Of a stretch of DNA of 59,802 nucleotides, positions 7,659 through 16,605 are shown one piece after another. How positions within the stretch are numbered: the stretch's first letter is position 1; each line of letters begins with the position of its first letter. A program made the position numbers and the translations under genes. Source of the DNA: Candidatus Cloacimonadota bacterium. GTDB taxonomy: Bacteria > Cloacimonadota > Cloacimonadia > Cloacimonadales > Cloacimonadaceae. Below the pieces are notes generated by a model. The model ran no database searches. It was not told where the DNA came from and saw only the letters and a program-made list of their open reading frames with translations. The stretch covers positions 1 through 59,802 of the forward strand of contig JAJBAW010000011.1 in assembly GCA_020532545.1 (NCBI GenBank), written 5' to 3'.

Positions 7659-8089
7659 AGATCGCCTTTCAAAAGCTCCATCCTGCCGCGCAGCCGCCTC
7701 AGCAGATGAGTGCTGGCGCCTCTGGCTACGATCTTTTCGCCTGCCTTTCTGAAGAAGTCACGCTGGATATCGGCAAAAGACACGCCATTCCCACCGGCCT
7801 GGCCATCTCTCTGCCCCAGGCTTATGAAGCTCAGATCAGACCCCGCAGCGGCCTGGCATTAAAGCTCGGGCTGGGAGTGCTGAACTCTCCCGGAACCATT
7901 GATAGCGATTATCGGGGCGAAATCAAGGTGATCCTGATCAATCTGGGTGACCAGCCCATCAGCATTACTCCCGGTATGCGCATCGCGCAAATGGTCTTTG
8001 CCAAAGTGGAGCAAGTGGACTTTGTTGAGAGCGAAAACCTGGATGAAACCAAGCGTGCCGATGGTGGCTTTGGCCACAGCGGTCACTAA
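7655..8089 (+). CDS. dut: dUTP diphosphatase
   Basis: 144 residues, typical for a trimeric dUTPase that converts dUTP to dUMP and pyrophosphate. Conserved motifs appear in order: AGASGYDLFA (motif 1), IRPRSGLALK (motif 2), GTIDSDYRGEIKV with the catalytic Asp (motif 3), RIAQMVF (motif 4), and the C-terminal arm RADGGFGHSG (motif 5). It overlaps ispA by an ATGA junction, so the genes are translationally coupled. All catalytic motifs are present. Confidence 0.97.
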   Translation: MKIAFQKLHPAAQPPQQMSAGASGYDLFACLSEEVTLDIGKRHAIPTGLAISLPQAYEAQIRPRSGLALKLGLGVLNSPGTIDSDYRGEIKVILINLGDQPISITPGMRIAQMVFAKVEQVDFVESENLDETKRADGGFGHSGH

Positions 8090-8103
8090 TAATGGAGCGC
8101 AAA

Positions 8104-9006
8104 ATGAAAGATATAATAGCAAGAATAAATGAACTTAGAACCCAAAAGAACGCGCTGATTTTGGCGCATAACTACCAACCTATCCAGATTCAGGAGCTGG
8201 CTGATTATCGCGGGGATTCCCTGCAATTGGCCATGCTTTCTGCCCAGTTGGACAATCCTCTGATCGTCTTTTGCGGAGTCCGTTTTATGGCCGAAACCGC
8301 AGCGATCCTGAACCCCAAAACCAAGGTGCTCCTTCCCGTCCAGGATGCCGGCTGCCCGATGGCGGATATGATCACAGGTTTACAATTACGTGAGTTCAAA
8401 CGCAGCCATCCCGGCAGCACCGTGGTCTGCTATGTGAATAGCACCGTGGAGGTTAAGGCCGAAAGCGACATCTGTTGCACGTCATCCAATGCGGTGAAGG
8501 TGATCCAGTCTGTTCCCAAAGACCACACCGTGCTCTTTGTCCCGGATCGCAATCTGGGCTCTTGGGCTGCCAAACAGACCGGCCGCAAAGTGATCACCTG
8601 GGACGGCTACTGCCCTATTCACCAATGGGGTTTCACTACAGAAGATGTTGCCAATATGCGCGCCAAATACCCTGAGCACAAGCTGCTGGCTCATCCAGAG
8701 TGCGATCCTGAGATCGTGGATCAAGCCGATGAAGTGATGAGCACCGGCGGCATGATGAACTATGCGAAAACGCATGATAAAATGATCATCGCCACCGAAA
8801 CCGGCCTCACCAATTATCTGCAGCATATCTATCCCGAAAAGAGCATCGTCACCCTTTCGCCCAAAGCGATCTGCCCGGATATGAAGAAGATCAGCCTGGA
8901 AGATGTCCTGGCCGCGCTGGAGCAGGAACAGTATCACATCCAGGTGCCGGAAGATATCGCCACCAAGGCCAAAGTCAGCATCGACCGCATGCTTGAGCTT
9001 TCTTAG
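8104..9006 (+). CDS. nadA: Quinolinate synthase A
   Basis: 300 residues from ATG 8104, preferred over 8092 because GGAG lies 6 bases upstream and NadA proteins start at this point. NadA makes quinolinate from iminoaspartate and dihydroxyacetone phosphate for NAD synthesis. The HNYQ motif near the N-terminus and the three cluster-binding cysteines are visible in the segments DICCTSSNAVK, HPECDPEIV and KAICPDMKK, expected to hold a 4Fe-4S cluster. nadB and nadC are not in the window. Confidence 0.95.
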   Translation: MKDIIARINELRTQKNALILAHNYQPIQIQELADYRGDSLQLAMLSAQLDNPLIVFCGVRFMAETAAILNPKTKVLLPVQDAGCPMADMITGLQLREFKRSHPGSTVVCYVNSTVEVKAESDICCTSSNAVKVIQSVPKDHTVLFVPDRNLGSWAAKQTGRKVITWDGYCPIHQWGFTTEDVANMRAKYPEHKLLAHPECDPEIVDQADEVMSTGGMMNYAKTHDKMIIATETGLTNYLQHIYPEKSIVTLSPKAICPDMKKISLEDVLAALEQEQYHIQVPEDIATKAKVSIDRMLELS

Positions 9007-9012
9007 AGTGCC

Positions 9013-9636
9013 TTGTATTTGGAGCAATATCCAGCCCTGAGCCTGCCTTTCCCGGATCAGATAATCCGTCAGGATCCCTCTGCTCTGGGAGCCTCACGCG
9101 CTACACAATTGCTTTATGATGCCGCTATCAATGAGTTTACAGGCATACCCCTCAGAGTACTGGAACTGGGCTGTGGCAGTGGAACCCTCAGCATCATGTG
9201 CGCTTTGGCCAGACCGCTTTGGCAGATCACAGCTATCGATATCCAGCCGCATCTCATAGAGCTGGCTCAGGCCAATGCCGAAGGCTGCAAAGTAGATATC
9301 AGCTTCCTGGTTCAAGATCTGAAACAGCATCAGGGAGAGTACGATCTCATTATCTCGAATCCCCCCTGGCAGAAACTTGGCAGCGGCATCATGAGCCCCT
9401 CCCTATCCCGCAATCTCAGCCGCTTTGAACTGGCCTGCAATCTGGCAGATCTGATCCGGAGTCTACAACTTTGTCTGGTCCCCACAGGCTCCGCACTGCT
9501 CATCTATCCTGAGTCCCGCAACCAGGATCTGAGCCAAAGCCTGGACAATACTTTACTTGACATAAAGCAGCAATACAAACATAGTGGCAAGAATACTTAT
9601 GTAATTTCGCTGATAAAGCATGGGAGAGACTTATGA
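9013..9636 (+). CDS. SAM-dependent N6-adenine methyltransferase (TrmN6/HemK-like)
   Basis: 207 residues with a Rossmann methyltransferase core: VLELGCGSGTLSI (SAM-binding motif I), TAIDIQPHLIELAQANA (motif II) and the catalytic SNPPW motif IV. The SNPPW tetrad is typical of enzymes acting on amino groups, for example TrmN6 (tRNA A37) or PrmC (release factor Gln). Overall size is closest to TrmN6-type enzymes, but the substrate cannot be fixed by eye. The start is a TTG at 9013 with a weak ribosome site, seven bases after the nadA stop; the true start may differ slightly. The 3' end overlaps the next gene by 4 bases. Confidence 0.75.
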   Translation: MYLEQYPALSLPFPDQIIRQDPSALGASRATQLLYDAAINEFTGIPLRVLELGCGSGTLSIMCALARPLWQITAIDIQPHLIELAQANAEGCKVDISFLVQDLKQHQGEYDLIISNPPWQKLGSGIMSPSLSRNLSRFELACNLADLIRSLQLCLVPTGSALLIYPESRNQDLSQSLDNTLLDIKQQYKHSGKNTYVISLIKHGRDL

Positions 9637-10481
9637 AAACACGTTTTTTTCTAATCCTGATACTGATGATCCTGCTCTTTGGAGCCTGGACCTATCTGGC
9701 GCATTCTGAGCAGGAAGGTCTGGTGCAGAACTATGAAGATCTGGCCCGCTTACCCGTCTATACCTATGTGAACGACACCGCATTGGTCTCCCCGCTCCTG
9801 GAAAAGCTGCGTCAGATTCCGGATCTGGATAGCCTCAGGCACGACACCGGATTTCAGGCCGCAGAAGAGCTGATCAGCGCTTACGATCTGCCTCTAACTG
9901 AAAGCGAAATTGCCACTTACCGTTTCCCGGATGTCATCACCATCACCTTCCCCCCTTCCGCACAAGGAATCGTAGCCAAGACCAAGGTTTTGGAGATTTT
10001 GCGTGCAGATCTGCCTGAAGACGATATCGACAGTCAAAGCACCGTCTATGCCAAGCTCTTAGAGTCTTTGAAGCGCAAAAAGACGAACTGGCTGTTCTAC
10101 TCCTTTATGCTGAGCATAATGCTGGTGCTCTTGCTAAATAGCGTCCCCCTGAGCTTCGAGCAAAGGCTCTATTACCGGCAAGTGCGCAGCTCCCGCAGCG
10201 TGGTGGATATGATGCGCCTGCAGAAAAGCAGGATGAAGCGTGGCTGGCTGCTCATGATCTTGCCTCCGGCTTTGCCGATTTTGCTCTATTACGCCCTGGG
10301 CTATTTCAAGCTTTGGGAATATTACAACCTCTGGCGCAGCTTCGTGTTGATGGGACTGGTCAGTGTGCTGGGCAGCCTGCTTTGTTATTTCAGTTTCAGA
10401 AGCTTTGAACAGGAGGATATCCTGAGCCATTCAGAGCCCGTATGTCCACCTGCAGCCACCACGGAAGAGTATGATGCGTAA
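9633..10481 (+). CDS. FtsX-like membrane protein (divergent)
   Basis: 282 residues: one N-terminal membrane segment (about 5-23), an extracytoplasmic region of about 120 residues, then three membrane segments at about 152-172, 206-228 and 233-256. This 1+3 topology with an alpha/beta external domain (TYVNDTALVSPLLEKLRQIPDL) and a basic cytoplasmic loop (RSVVDMMRLQKSRMKRG) resembles FtsX, which partners the ATPase FtsE to control peptidoglycan hydrolases. Sequence similarity is weak and FtsE is not adjacent, so this is inferred from topology. An M23 peptidase, a common FtsEX client type, lies elsewhere at 32.3 kb. Translationally coupled to both neighbours. Confidence 0.45.
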   Translation: MKTRFFLILILMILLFGAWTYLAHSEQEGLVQNYEDLARLPVYTYVNDTALVSPLLEKLRQIPDLDSLRHDTGFQAAEELISAYDLPLTESEIATYRFPDVITITFPPSAQGIVAKTKVLEILRADLPEDDIDSQSTVYAKLLESLKRKKTNWLFYSFMLSIMLVLLLNSVPLSFEQRLYYRQVRSSRSVVDMMRLQKSRMKRGWLLMILPPALPILLYYALGYFKLWEYYNLWRSFVLMGLVSVLGSLLCYFSFRSFEQEDILSHSEPVCPPAATTEEYDA

Positions 10482-11061
10482 ATACATCCCCAATGCCCTG
10501 ACTCTCCTGCGTATCCTCCTGGTACCGCTCTTTTTGTATGCCATGTTCTTTCTTCCCGAGGGGATGAAGGCGCTCTACGGCCTGGTCTTCTTTGTACTGG
10601 CTTCCCTCACGGATTATATCGATGGCACTTTGGCGCGCGCTTGGAACGTGGTCAGCGATTTTGGCAAGATCATGGATCCTCTGGCAGATAAACTGCTGGT
10701 GCTCTCCGCTTTGGCCGCCTTGACCTGGCTGCCGCCCTTTTCCCTCTGCCCCATTATTTTCTTTGTGATCCTGATCCGCGAAGTGGGAATCACCATCCTG
10801 CGTGAAGTCTTTCAAAAGCGCGGAATCGTGGTCGCTGCCGACAAACTGGGTAAGCTCAAGACCGTGATGCAGATGGGTGGGATCATCTTTGCCTTGGCCT
10901 GCTGGGCCTTTTTGATTAATATTGAGACTGGACTGAAGATGGAAATCAGCCCTGGCCTTCGGCTGGGAGTCAGCCTCTGGTTCTGGCTGGTGGCCATCGT
11001 TACCGTCGTCAGTGGTTTAAATTATATAAAAGCTATGTTCCCCAGGAGGTCAAATGCGTAA
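10471..11061 (+). CDS. pgsA: CDP-diacylglycerol-glycerol-3-phosphate 3-phosphatidyltransferase
   Basis: 196 residues, an integral membrane enzyme of phosphatidylglycerol synthesis. The CDP-alcohol phosphotransferase signature is complete in DYIDGTLARAWNVVSDFGKI followed by MDPLADK (DxxDGxxAR...GxxxDxxxD). Several hydrophobic segments span the rest. It overlaps the preceding gene by 11 bases; ATG 10471 and 10474 are both possible starts. The next step in the pathway, pgpA, is encoded 34 kb away at 45047. Confidence 0.93.
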   Translation: MMRKYIPNALTLLRILLVPLFLYAMFFLPEGMKALYGLVFFVLASLTDYIDGTLARAWNVVSDFGKIMDPLADKLLVLSALAALTWLPPFSLCPIIFFVILIREVGITILREVFQKRGIVVAADKLGKLKTVMQMGGIIFALACWAFLINIETGLKMEISPGLRLGVSLWFWLVAIVTVVSGLNYIKAMFPRRSNA

Positions 11062-12109
11062 ACTTATCTTTATCCTTATTATCGGCCTCTTGCTGTTTGG
11101 CTGCGGCAAGAGCAATAAAGAATCAGCCCGTTACACCGAATTCGACGATGTAATCACCAGTGGCAAACCTTTGGCCATGGGCGATGAACGGGACGTCTAT
11201 CTCTTTTGCGATTCCGAGAATTGGGCTGCCCTAAAACCCTTTATCCAGAGCAGCATCGAGCGGGAATTGGTCCTGGTCTATCCCGAGCGCTACTTCAAGC
11301 TCATCCCCACCAATATTTCCGAACTTGATAAATTCGATAACTACCGCAATCTGCTCTTTATCGGCGATCTGGAATCAGACGGCAGAGTCTCACAACACAT
11401 TAAGTCCGTGGTGGCCAAAGACTTTATCAGCAGAGTGCAGCAAAGCGGTGGTGACCTTTTTGTGGCCAAAAACTTCGCCAGCAGAGACCAGATCACCATG
11501 TTCCTTTTGGGCTCCAGCCCGCTTAATCTGCAGAAGATCGGCGCTCTGCAAAGCGACAAAATCTTTGACCTGCTCATCAAGCGCTATGCCCAGCGTCAAG
11601 GCCAACAGGCTTATCAACAGCCCGTGATCCCCTCCAGCTTTTGGGAGCCCTACCCCTTTAGCCTGCAGATTCCCAATACCTTCAGCCTCTATTCCAACGA
11701 TAAATTGGGCAGATTCCTCTCCTTCATCTACCGTGCCCGCGCCGAAAATCGCGAAGTCCCGGATAAGTATATCAGTGTCTATTATGAAGATATGCCGCAG
11801 GATGAGCTGAGCTTTGAGTGGCTGATGGCCAAGCGGCAGGCCCTGGGTGAGAAGCATTTTGAAGGCGACGTCTTTGATGAAGAAACCGTCCGCAAAGAGC
11901 GCACCAAACTGGCCGGACACGAGGCCTGGCGCCTGGTGGGAGCCTGGAAGAATGAAAAACACCTCATCGGCGGAGCCTTTCAAACCTACGCCTTTTGGCA
12001 TCAGGGAAAAGCCTATATAGTGGACAACAGCGTCTATTTCCCCGCCGGAGATAAACTATCGACTTTGATAGAGCTGTACGTGATCTCAAATAGCATCAAA
12101 ATCAAGTGA
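11054..12109 (+). CDS. DUF4837-type lipoprotein
   Basis: 351 residues beginning with a lipoprotein signal, MRKLIFILIIGLLLFGC, with the lipobox Cys at residue 17. The rest resembles DUF4837 proteins of Bacteroidetes-like bacteria: a repeat-like pattern of two halves with LLFIGDLES and a later FQTYAFWHQGKAYIVDNSVYFP. Its function is not known. It is expected to sit in the outer or inner membrane facing the periplasm. It overlaps pgsA by 8 bases and the TPR lipoprotein by 4, so the envelope genes of this operon are produced together. Family assignment is from memory of the pattern, not from a search. Confidence 0.6.
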   Translation: MRKLIFILIIGLLLFGCGKSNKESARYTEFDDVITSGKPLAMGDERDVYLFCDSENWAALKPFIQSSIERELVLVYPERYFKLIPTNISELDKFDNYRNLLFIGDLESDGRVSQHIKSVVAKDFISRVQQSGGDLFVAKNFASRDQITMFLLGSSPLNLQKIGALQSDKIFDLLIKRYAQRQGQQAYQQPVIPSSFWEPYPFSLQIPNTFSLYSNDKLGRFLSFIYRARAENREVPDKYISVYYEDMPQDELSFEWLMAKRQALGEKHFEGDVFDEETVRKERTKLAGHEAWRLVGAWKNEKHLIGGAFQTYAFWHQGKAYIVDNSVYFPAGDKLSTLIELYVISNSIKIK

Positions 12110-13845
12110 GGAACCCCTTGCGTTATATACTGCTTATGCTGGCTGCCATCCTGCTGCTGAGCTCTTGCGCCACCGTGCCCAAGCCAGAGGCAAATCTGCC
12201 CAAAAGCCCACCGGATAAGTCAAATCCGAATCTGGCTTCGATGTATTACTTCATGAGCGGCAGCTTTCTGCACTTCAATGGCGAATTAATCACTGCAGAT
12301 CAAATCTTGAATCTCGCGCTGGCTCAGGATCCCGGCAGTTTTCAGATCCGTAAACTGCTCTTTGTCAATGCCATGCAACTCTTTAACTATACCCAAAACC
12401 CGGAAATAGAGCAGCGCACCCGCGATATGCTATCCCTGGCTCGCCAGTCCTACGATTTTGATCAAGAAATGCTTACCCTGGCTTACACTAGCTATCGTAA
12501 TCTGGATGATGCCGAAGGCGTGAATTGGGCGCTGGACCGTTTGCTGAAGGACCATCCCAGAGCTCAGGTTTATATCTGGGAATACGTTAGGCAGTTGGAA
12601 GCAGGCAAAAAAGCGCCGGTCTCCCTCCTCGAAAAAGCCCTGAAGGCAGAGAGCGACATCCCCGAAATCGAATATATCGTAGCGACCTTATACCTGGATG
12701 TCAACCCCAAAAGATCCCGGCAAATCCTGCTGAATTCCAAGCGCAGCAGAGCCGGAGAATTGCAACTTTTGGAGCTCTATCGCACGGCAAATCAAGACAA
12801 TGAGCTTGGAGCCCACTACGATACCTACAGCTATCCTGAGGACAAAGATAAGATCAGCGAGTATCTGCTGTTCTTGCAAAAGTATTCTTTTCACGACATC
12901 GCTCTGAGCCATCTGGATCAGGTTTTGCAGACTGGTGATGTAGAATTGATTGAGGTTCTTAGCTATCTCGCCTATTTGGAGAATGACCTGCCCGCTCAAG
13001 CCAAAGTATATCAATTTCTTAGTACCAAGACCCTTGCCCCGGCAGATGATAGCCCCCTCGCCGCTTTGCTGCTCTTGCACCACATCGTGCACCCGGAATT
13101 TGCGGATGGCCTGCAGGTCACAGATAAGATCTATCAGATCAAAGACCTGGTCTATATCAGCTACCTCTTTGCCTCTCAATACAGCTATGCCGGAGAGCGT
13201 GAAAAGGAGTATCAAAAGGTCTTTCAGGACCTGCATCAACTGGTGCAGAAGAACCTCCCGCCTTCTTTGCTCAAAGATTTTATGGTGGATCATACCGCCT
13301 TTTTGGCCGGTCTATATGATGGCGATTCCGCATCCGCTGTGGCCCTGGCCGAGCATTTCATCGCCAAAGGCTATGGCTCGGAAGACGATTTTGACCTGCT
13401 CTTTCAGCATTATGGCGATATTTCGGACGAAGCCAAACAGATCGCTATCATGCGCGAATCCCTATCACGCTACCCCTCTTCCGCCAGCATCAAAAACAAT
13501 CTGGGCTACGTCTTACTGAACTATCCAGAGCATCTGGCTGAAGCCGAAAGCTTGATCTCAGACGCCCTCTATGAGGATCCCCAGAATGTGAGTTTTCAGG
13601 ATTCCTGGGTCTGGCTCTTGTACAAACAAGGCAAATATCAGGCTGCCTATGACTATCTGCCAGTAGTACTTGCCGGCGCAGAGCCCAACGCGGAATTGCT
13701 CTATCATGCGGCCATGATCTATCAGGCTGCAGGCGAAAAACAGGAAGCCATCAAATATTTTGGCTTGATTCTGCAGATCCAGCCCCCCACAGAATATCAC
13801 GACAAAGCCAACGCTGAACTAAAGCGTCTGGAGGCAAGCGACTAA
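12106..13845 (+). CDS. TPR-repeat lipoprotein
   Basis: 579 residues from a GTG start that overlaps the previous stop (GTGA). Signal peptide with lipobox LLSSC (Cys at residue 21), then helical repeats throughout; clear tetratricopeptide units occur near the C-terminus (SIKNNLGYVLLNYPEHLAEA, SWVWLLYKQGKYQAAYDYLP, LLYHAAMIYQAAGEKQEAIK). Such lipoproteins act as scaffolds for envelope complexes; a BepA/BamD-like or assembly role is possible but not shown. It overlaps the ABC ATPase start by one base. Confidence 0.8.
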   Translation: MRNPLRYILLMLAAILLLSSCATVPKPEANLPKSPPDKSNPNLASMYYFMSGSFLHFNGELITADQILNLALAQDPGSFQIRKLLFVNAMQLFNYTQNPEIEQRTRDMLSLARQSYDFDQEMLTLAYTSYRNLDDAEGVNWALDRLLKDHPRAQVYIWEYVRQLEAGKKAPVSLLEKALKAESDIPEIEYIVATLYLDVNPKRSRQILLNSKRSRAGELQLLELYRTANQDNELGAHYDTYSYPEDKDKISEYLLFLQKYSFHDIALSHLDQVLQTGDVELIEVLSYLAYLENDLPAQAKVYQFLSTKTLAPADDSPLAALLLLHHIVHPEFADGLQVTDKIYQIKDLVYISYLFASQYSYAGEREKEYQKVFQDLHQLVQKNLPPSLLKDFMVDHTAFLAGLYDGDSASAVALAEHFIAKGYGSEDDFDLLFQHYGDISDEAKQIAIMRESLSRYPSSASIKNNLGYVLLNYPEHLAEAESLISDALYEDPQNVSFQDSWVWLLYKQGKYQAAYDYLPVVLAGAEPNAELLYHAAMIYQAAGEKQEAIKYFGLILQIQPPTEYHDKANAELKRLEASD

Positions 13846-14612
13846 TGATCGCAGCCTCTGGCCTCTGCTCTGGCTATTGGGACAAAGATGTCCTGCACGG
13901 GATCGATCTAGAGCTGCCCAGCACAGGATTCACAGCCCTTTTGGGCCCCAATGGCAGTGGAAAATCCACCCTGCTTTTTGTGCTGATGGGCTATCTCAAA
14001 GCCAGGAGTGGCAGCATCCGGATCAAAGGCAAAGACCTTGGGGAATATTCTCAGGCCGAGCTCGCCAAAATCATCGCCTATATCCCCCAGGAAATCCACA
14101 GCGAATTTGATTACAGCGTGCTGGATACTGTGCTCATGGGACGCTTTCCCTTCATCAATTTCATGGGTTCATATGGCGATGAAGACTATCAGGTGGCCGA
14201 GGAAACCTTGCGCCAGCTTGATCTGCTGCCCCTCAAACACAGATTCGTGCAACAACTCAGCGGCGGAGAAAAACAGCGGGTTTATATCGCCCGCGCCTTG
14301 GTGCAAGAGACTCCCTTCATCTTTTTGGATGAGAGCCTCTCCCAATTGGATATCAATTACCAATTGGAGATCATGCGTCTGCTCAAAAAGATCAGCCTGG
14401 ACCAGCACAAAAGCATCCTCCTGATCTCCCACAATCTCAATCTTTCGGCCAATTATGCCGACCGCCTGCTCTTCCTGAAAGATGGCCGCCTCCTGTATAG
14501 CGGCAGCCCCAATGAACTCATGCAAGCCGATAAACTCAGCGAAATCTTCTCTGTGAATCTTAGCACCAGCCTCAATCCCCTCTCCCAAACCTATAACATC
14601 ATCTATCCCTGA
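13845..14612 (+). CDS. ABC transporter ATPase, FecE/BtuD type
   Basis: 255 residues with Walker A GPNGSGKST, Q-loop YIPQE, signature LSGGEKQRVYIARAL, Walker B FIFLDES and the switch His in ISHNLN. The extended LGEYSQAELAKIIAYIPQ region and overall order match ATPases of iron-siderophore, haem and cobalamin importers. No matching FecD/BtuC permease or binding protein is encoded next to it, so the partner must be elsewhere or it serves a different role. The Walker B Glu is followed by Ser-Leu-Ser-Gln-Leu-Asp as in the D-loop. Confidence 0.88.
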   Translation: MIAASGLCSGYWDKDVLHGIDLELPSTGFTALLGPNGSGKSTLLFVLMGYLKARSGSIRIKGKDLGEYSQAELAKIIAYIPQEIHSEFDYSVLDTVLMGRFPFINFMGSYGDEDYQVAEETLRQLDLLPLKHRFVQQLSGGEKQRVYIARALVQETPFIFLDESLSQLDINYQLEIMRLLKKISLDQHKSILLISHNLNLSANYADRLLFLKDGRLLYSGSPNELMQADKLSEIFSVNLSTSLNPLSQTYNIIYP

Positions 14613-14621
14613 GACTTCAGT

Positions 14622-15278
14622 ATGAAATATGCCCTCATTGCCCTGCTCCTTGTCATCACCCTCCTGGGCCTCTTTACCTGTCCTGCCAAAAGCACGATCG
14701 CCGCGGATGTCTATGATGTGGTGAGAGTGGTGGATGGCGATACCTTCATCGCCAGCATCGATGCCCGGAATGTGCGCGTGCGCCTGATCGGAGTGGATAC
14801 CCCGGAATCTGTGCATCCCAATAAAGCGGTGGAGCATTTTGCCCTGGAAGCCAGCGCCTTCCTCAAAAAGCTCTTAGAAGGCGAACAAGTCTATTTTATC
14901 TACGATCAAAACAATTCCGCTATAAACCATAAAGACCGCTATGACAGGATGTTGGCCTATGCTTACCGGGCCCGTGATTCGCTCTTTGTCAATGCCGAGA
15001 TCGTCCGTCAGGGCTACGGCCATGCCTACAGCAAATACCCCTTCACCCGCCTGGAAGAATTCCTCAAATACGAGCGCAATGCCCGCCACCACAAGCTGGG
15101 ACTCTGGGCCGAAACGGATGATTATCCCGCCCTGAGCGATAGCCTGGTCTGGTTCAATGCCGGCAGCAATAAGTACCATCGCGAAAGCTGCCGCTATACC
15201 ACCGCAAAATCCCTGAGCATGTCCCTCAGCGAAGCCATAGCCAAAAACTACCAACCCTGCAAAATCTGCCAACCGTAA
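14622..15278 (+). CDS. Exported thermonuclease-like nuclease
   Basis: 218 residues. A hydrophobic N-terminus (about 1-27) suggests export or membrane anchoring. The staphylococcal nuclease fold follows: VVRVVDGDTFIA, RLIGVDTPE, DRYDRMLAYAY and HKLGLWAE are the usual conserved pieces, including the catalytic Arg/Glu positions. The C-terminal 40 residues carry a second conserved module, KYHRESCRY...YQPCKICQP, with three cysteines and a His that could bind zinc; this tail is found after several such nucleases. Last gene of the long operon; a repeat cluster follows directly. Confidence 0.9.
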   Translation: MKYALIALLLVITLLGLFTCPAKSTIAADVYDVVRVVDGDTFIASIDARNVRVRLIGVDTPESVHPNKAVEHFALEASAFLKKLLEGEQVYFIYDQNNSAINHKDRYDRMLAYAYRARDSLFVNAEIVRQGYGHAYSKYPFTRLEEFLKYERNARHHKLGLWAETDDYPALSDSLVWFNAGSNKYHRESCRYTTAKSLSMSLSEAIAKNYQPCKICQP

Positions 15279-15284
15279 GGCTGG

Positions 15285-15855
15285 ATTTATCCGGCCGTAG
15301 CACTGTCTTCAGACGGTGCGTCCATCCCTGTAACGCTTTCTTCAGACGGCAACTCCACTAACCGTAACGCTGGATTTATCCGGCCGTTCCGCTGGCTTCA
15401 GACGGTGACTCCATCCCCCGTAGCGCTGTCTTTAGACGGCGCGTGGCCCAGCCTTCAGACAGCGGTCTCACCCAGATTTTTCCCATTGTATCCCTGTCTT
15501 CAGACGGCCGTCCTGCTGGATTTGATGCGTCTCGCGTCAAACAAGGCCACAGGCCTTGAAAACCGCTGAGTAAGCCCCAAAAAAGGAGCAGGTTCCCTGC
15601 CCTGTAGACGAGACGTCTACAATCCCGCAAGTGCCTCGCTGCCCCCCCCCCAGAGCACTCCGCCCGTAAGGCTGTCTTCAGACGGCACGTGGCCCAGCCT
15701 TACAAACAAACCCAGGAAATAAATCCCATCTTCGTCCCAAGCATTTCCTCTCTACTAAAGCTCTCTCATCAAAAACTCCCTCTCAACAAAAGCTTTCCTG
15801 TCCACGCACCGTCTGAAGACAGTGCTACGGCCGGCTAAAGCCAGCGTTACGAAAC
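15285..15855. repeat. Dense hairpin-repeat cluster (families B and A)
   Basis: Repeated blocks of the form GTAACGCTGTCTTCAGACGGC and GTAACGCTGGATTTATCCGGC appear many times, in forward form over about 15285-15500 and 15660-15695 and in reverse at about 15806-15852. GTCT-tc-AGAC and GGAT-tt-ATCC are small stems. Two family A hairpins are embedded: TTGATGCG-tct-CGCGTCAA (15522-15540) and GTAGACG-aga-CGTCTAC (15604-15620). A run of ten C lies near 15641. No convincing gene is present. The position directly after the operon suggests transcription termination or mRNA 3'-end stabilisation. Confidence 0.8.
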
Positions 15856-15906
15856 ACCATCAGCTTACATCCTCCTTGATAGAAACCAATAACAAAATAC
15901 CCTAAA

Positions 15907-15988
15907 GAGTGCTGTAGGCACGCCATTTCAGATAGAAAACCAACAAACAAATACCCAAGCGAGTTCCATAGGAACGGCATTTCAGATA
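15907..15988. repeat. Two family C hairpin repeats, 54-bp period
   Basis: Copies start at 15907 (GAGTGCTGTAGGCACG...TTTCAGATAG) and 15961 (GAGTTCCATAGGAACG...TTTCAGATAA), exactly 54 bp apart. Stems are GTGC/GCAC and GTTCC/GGAAC, so the pairing is kept while bases differ. The linker AAAACCAACAAACAAATACC resembles linkers in the other arrays. No reverse copies are seen here. Confidence 0.8.
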
Positions 15989-16605
15989 ATCTCTCCATAT
16001 AAGCCCTACGCTCATATTTCACTCCTAATTCACCCCCATCCCTCTGCCCACCACATTCCTGATCCAATATTGACTTTTCCTGACGAAACCTCAGCCTTCC
16101 AGTCAATCAATCGGCTAAATCAATCATTTTTGGGCAAAGCAATGTTAGTCAGATCCGCCAATCAATTAACGAAATTCATCTACGCCCACAAGGTAAATTC
16201 AATATTTGTGGAAATACATCAACACACTTATGCATTTAATTATCAATAACTTATGCGCTACATCCTCTACCAGATCGAACTACCTTTACGATTATCCTGA
16301 TTTATTTTAAAGATATTTCTTGACGGAGAAAAGGGATTAGCTAGAGTCCGAATCAGGTTCGTTATAATTGATTAATTATAAGGTATGTCTCATAACGTGA
16401 CAAGATCAGTGGCTGTAGGCTATAGAAGTGGTAATTGGGTTTATTGGTTTTCTCCTGTGTTTTCTCAGCCTCCGTATCAAAGCGCGTGACATATTCCAAG
16501 GCAAATAGATATGTAAACGTGGACAGGCTTAGGCAAAGCCGTCCTATAAGAAGTAGGAGTCCGAGATTTAAATTCGGACAAAGAGACACAAAAAAGGAGA
16601 AATCC
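15989..16605. other. AT-rich non-coding upstream region
   Basis: About 600 bases without a supportable gene. It becomes AT-rich after 16130 and contains a TATAAT at 16363-16368 and TTGACG at 16320-16325, but not at promoter spacing to each other. A leader of roughly 200 bases before the giant secreted-protein gene is likely. An in-frame extension of that gene to 16435 lacks a ribosome site and is not taken. Confidence 0.4.

Noticed and set aside
10396-10815. Minus-strand frame opposite pgsA
   Set aside because: Antisense to the conserved CDP-alcohol phosphotransferase motif; no start signal.
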